Source: Bacillota bacterium
GTDB lineage: Bacteria; Bacillota; Sulfobacillia; JAJYWN01; JAJZPE01
Direction of reading: 5' to 3'
DNA: 64,000 nt
Assembly: GCA_021787335.1 (NCBI GenBank)
Contig: JAJYMC010000065.1
Coordinates: 170,157 to 234,156 of the forward strand
The translations under genes were made by a program, and so were the position numbers. The notes below the pieces were generated by a model that saw only the letters and a program-made list of their open reading frames with translations, was not told the origin of the DNA and searched no databases. The first letter of the stretch is position 1; each line of letters begins with the position of its first letter. Of the stretch, positions 61,480-64,000 are shown piece by piece.

Positions 61480-62636
61480 GTCCCCGCCCCCCGTCCGAAG
61501 GCCAGGTCCTCGACCACGTCGAGGTCGGCCGGAACCGCTTCCGGGGCCGCCGAGACCTTGCGCGCCCGCTCCGAGTCCTTCAGACCGTTGCCCGTCAACA
61601 CGCTGACGACGGCCGTCTCCGGCCCCGCACCGCATTCGTCGAAATAGCCTTCGCGGGCCAGTTTCGCCAGACCGGCCAGGGGCGCCGCCGACGCGGGCTC
61701 GACGAAGACGCCTTCGATTCGCGCCAGCAGCCGGTAGGCCTCGACGATCTCTCCGTCGGTGACCGCCGTGAAGCGCCCGCCCGACTCCGCCACCGCGCCG
61801 CGGGCCCCATCCCAACTCGCCGGGTGGCCGATGCGAATGGCCGTGGCCAGCGTCTTCGGACGGTCGACGAAACGACCGGCCAGGAAGGGCGCGGCCCCCT
61901 CGGCCTGAAAGCCAAGCATCCTCGGCAGCCCACCGCCCACCGCGCCGGTGCCGCGTCCGCCCATCGCGCCCGCGCCGCGTCCGGCGGCCGCCGCGTGTTC
62001 CTTGAAGCCCCGCCAATAGGCGGTGATGTTGCCGGCGTTGCCGACCGGGATGGCCAGGAAATCGGGGGCGCGACCGAGCTGTTCGACGACCTCGAAGGCC
62101 GCCGTCTTCTGACCTTCCAGCCGGTACGGGTTGATCGAGTTGACCACGCTCATCTCCGGGTGCCTGGCGACCAGGCCGCGGACGATCTCCAGGGCGCGGT
62201 CGAAATTCCCGTCGACGGCCAGGACGCGCGCCCCATAGATGAGCGCCTGCGCGAGCTTGCCCGAGGCGACGGCCCCCTTCGGGATGATGACCAGGCAGGC
62301 CAGGCCGGCCCGGGCGGCGTAGGCGGCCGCCGAGGCCGACGTGTTGCCGGTGGAGGCGCAGACGACGCCCTTCGCCCCCGCCTCGACCGCTTTCGAGACG
62401 GCCAGGGTCATCCCCCGGTCCTTGAACGATCCGGTCGGGTTGAGCCCCTCGAACTTCAGATAGAGACGCGGGCCGCGGCTCTCCCCGAAGACCGCCTGAG
62501 CCAGGCGCGGGGCAGCGATGAGCGGCGTGCGCCCTTCATTGAGGGTCACCACAGGCGTCGCCGGACTCACCGGCAGGAAACGGCGATAGGCCTCGATCAC
62601 CCCCGGCCATGCCGCGGGGCCGATTGCGCGCTCCAA
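61476..62636 (-). CDS. thrC: Threonine synthase
   Basis: A 386-aa PLP enzyme turning O-phosphohomoserine into threonine. The PLP lysine is in NPTGSFKDRGMTLA; the phosphate loop is IPVGNAGNITAYWRG. A low-complexity insert, rich in Ala and Gly (around AAGRGAGAMGGRG), follows it. Start TTG 62636. Confidence 0.94.
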   Translation of the reverse strand: MERAIGPAAWPGVIEAYRRFLPVSPATPVVTLNEGRTPLIAAPRLAQAVFGESRGPRLYLKFEGLNPTGSFKDRGMTLAVSKAVEAGAKGVVCASTGNTSASAAAYAARAGLACLVIIPKGAVASGKLAQALIYGARVLAVDGNFDRALEIVRGLVARHPEMSVVNSINPYRLEGQKTAAFEVVEQLGRAPDFLAIPVGNAGNITAYWRGFKEHAAAAGRGAGAMGGRGTGAVGGGLPRMLGFQAEGAAPFLAGRFVDRPKTLATAIRIGHPASWDGARGAVAESGGRFTAVTDGEIVEAYRLLARIEGVFVEPASAAPLAGLAKLAREGYFDECGAGPETAVVSVLTGNGLKDSERARKVSAAPEAVPADLDVVEDLAFGRGAGT

Positions 62637-62666
62637 ATCACCAGACCTCGCTTTGCTCGAGGGCCG

Positions 62667-63317
62667 TCACTTGGCCGGACGGTGCACCTCACGACTTTTC
62701 AGGAAACCCCAGAGGAGGACGACCAGACCGACCAGCTCGCCGATATACAGGAACTGGGCCGCGCCGCCGCGGGCGGCCCCGCCGGCGCCGGCCAGGATGG
62801 CCGCCCCTACGGCGATATAGAGGTTGTAGGCCGTGCGCGTCTTCCACCATGAATAGACGGCCCCGCCGAATAGGGCGAGGGTCCCCGGGATCGACAGGAG
62901 CGGTGCGAAGAGGCGGACCGACGAGGGCATGGCAGTGCCGGCCACGACGCCACCCGGGACGAAGTTGGCCGTGATCAGTTCGGCCCGCAGGGCTTCGACC
63001 AGAAAGACGGCCGTCACCAGGATGGTGAACGCCAGGAACCCGTTGGCCAATCGGCGCTGGGTCAGGAGGTACATCGTGCCCGCGCCCATCAGGGCCACCA
63101 ACGAGGCCGAGGCCACGTAATAGAGCCGGTACAGGAGCGGGGTCCAGCCCCAGACGATCGAGTAAAACTCGGCAAAGGTGGCAAACCCGAACATGAAGAA
63201 CGAGACCGTCCACAGGAGTTGATACGGCTTCCGTCGTTCAGCGTACTGTTTCGCCGTCATGCCGGCGAACGCCACGCTGACGATGGTCGCCAGGAGCGGG
63301 AAGAAAGACGACCACAT
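62667..63317 (-). CDS. Hypothetical seven-helix membrane protein
   Basis: A 216-aa protein with about seven predicted TM helices and few charged residues between them. Recognisable stretches are MTAKQYAERRKPYQLLWTV and LLYRLYYVASASLVALMG. I do not recognise the family. ATG 63317 follows a weak GGAG. It ends 30 bp before thrC begins downstream. Confidence 0.7.
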   Translation of the reverse strand: MWSSFFPLLATIVSVAFAGMTAKQYAERRKPYQLLWTVSFFMFGFATFAEFYSIVWGWTPLLYRLYYVASASLVALMGAGTMYLLTQRRLANGFLAFTILVTAVFLVEALRAELITANFVPGGVVAGTAMPSSVRLFAPLLSIPGTLALFGGAVYSWWKTRTAYNLYIAVGAAILAGAGGAARGGAAQFLYIGELVGLVVLLWGFLKSREVHRPAK

Positions 63318-63435
63318 GATGGCTCCACTCCCCCACGCGGGCCGCGGCTCGAAAGACCCGGCCCACTCAGAATCTTCGCCAATCCACGCCATCCTTATTA
63401 CGCCCAAGCCAGCCGTCTTCCCTGCCTCTTAAGAA

Positions 63436-63467
63436 AGGACTCCCACCCCGGGCGGGGCGGGAGTCCT
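63436..63467 (-). terminator. Terminator after hup
   Basis: A 14-base stem, AGGACTCCCACCCC/GGGGCGGGAGTCCT with one mismatch, followed on the minus strand by TTCTT. Confidence 0.88.
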
Positions 63468-63507
63468 CTGAAAGCTGGGACCGCTGTTGACTCGCAGCCG
63501 GAGCGGA

Positions 63508-63783
63508 TTACCGCGCGACGGCTTCCTTCAGGTTCTTGCCGGGCTTGAAGGCCGGGACCTTGCGGGCGCCAATCTTGATGGACTTGCCCGTCTGCGGGTT
63601 GCGGCCCATCCGCGCGGCGCGCTTCCGGACGTCGAACGTCCCAAAGCCGACCATGGAAACCTTGTGGCCGCCCTTCAAGGAATCGCTGATCGCCTTGAAA
63701 ACGGCGTCAACGGCCTTGCCGGCGTCCTTCTTCGTCAGGCCGGTCTTGGAAGCTACCTTGTCGACGAGTTCTGCCTTGGTCAA
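63508..63783 (-). CDS. hup: HU-family DNA-binding protein
   Basis: A 91-aa nucleoid protein: [32 protein letters not shown], the DNA-binding arm [16 protein letters not shown] and the end [13 protein letters not shown]. Start TTG 63783 follows GGAGGTG. It is monocistronic, bounded by terminators on both sides. Confidence 0.97.
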   Translation of the reverse strand: MTKAELVDKVASKTGLTKKDAGKAVDAVFKAISDSLKGGHKVSMVGFGTFDVRKRAARMGRNPQTGKSIKIGARKVPAFKPGKNLKEAVAR

Positions 63784-63924
63784 CAGTTGTCACCTCCTTC
63801 TGGTGTCTGTACCTCTGGAACCTGATACCGTTGGAACCTTGACCTTGGGCATTTCTGCCGCTTCTGCTATTCGCTACCGTCATATGAATTCCTTCTTTTT
63901 CCCTTATTAGGGTCGAAAAAAGTT

Positions 63925-63956
63925 ATAGGGCGTCGGCTTTTGAGCCGACGCCCTAT
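63925..63956 (-). terminator. Terminator of a gene beyond the right edge
   Basis: A perfect 14-base stem, ATAGGGCGTCGGCT/AGCCGACGCCCTAT, with a four-base loop; on the minus strand it is followed by AACTTTTTTCG. Confidence 0.9.
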
Positions 63957-64000
63957 CTGTAAACCCATTCCCGGAAGGTGTTCGGCGGTAGGCCCTAGAT

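Overview
The window is high-GC DNA, almost fully coding, from a spore-forming member of the Bacillota. The evidence for that group is two alpha/beta-type small acid-soluble spore proteins, a YhcN/YlaJ-type sporulation protein, YqhV, IreB, a TIGR04086 membrane protein, a lexA/yneA-like SOS pair with Gram-positive SOS boxes, and the gene order hflX-ynbB-glnA-lexA. High GC, many TTG and GTG starts, and a tungsten/molybdenum aldehyde oxidoreductase suggest a deep-branching clade (Symbiobacteria, Limnochordia or Thermaerobacter-like). No rRNA, CRISPR array, transposase or prophage was seen.

Layout. 1-5265: plus-strand block with the end of hflX, ynbB, glnA, a divergent SOS locus (lexA and a LysM division-inhibitor-like gene), a small acidic protein and yqhV. 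5266-5935: intergenic region holding a good dif-like Xer recombination site. From about 5.9 kb to the right edge most genes are on the minus strand, so both arms are transcribed toward the dif-like site, as expected at a replication terminus. 5936-8883: a radical SAM/SPASM enzyme with a DUF2207-like membrane protein that ends in a Cys-Ala repeat tail. 8998-16381: a tightly packed ten-gene operon combining a multi-subunit FAD/Fe-S amine or amino-acid dehydrogenase (HcnABC/sarcosine-oxidase type) with a polyferredoxin, aldehyde:ferredoxin oxidoreductase, a MoaD-like protein, an MBL-fold hydrolase and a Nudix hydrolase. 16.5-23.2 kb: spore proteins, patatin-like phospholipase and glcDF. 23.3-33.6 kb: deacetylase-like protein, SurE, DUF3006, DinG, histidine phosphatase, NagA, an Fe-S flavoprotein and IreB.

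33.8-49.4 kb: a GAF-GGDEF diguanylate cyclase, a fused MFS-spermidine synthase, a Nif3-like protein, M28 and M42 peptidases, DUF72, a metallophosphoesterase, Ndk, SpeD, and a translationally coupled pair of a GAF/HD-GYP protein and a CHASE2-adenylate cyclase. 49.5-52.6 kb: a glycosyltransferase fused to an alkaline-phosphatase-like multi-pass membrane protein. 52.8-54.8 kb: the KtrB/KtrA potassium system, with ktrA carrying a one-base frameshift. 54.9-57.9 kb: CorA, a HELLHH protein and a nucleotidyltransferase-fold protein.

57.9-60.5 kb is a degraded, less GC-rich patch: a truncated and frameshifted 5'-nucleotidase, an SH3-like lipoprotein, a short secreted-protein fragment and tRNA-Pro(GGG). 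60.5-63.8 kb returns to core genes: thrB, thrC, a membrane protein and HU.

All start choices and functions come from reading the sequence. No similarity search was run.
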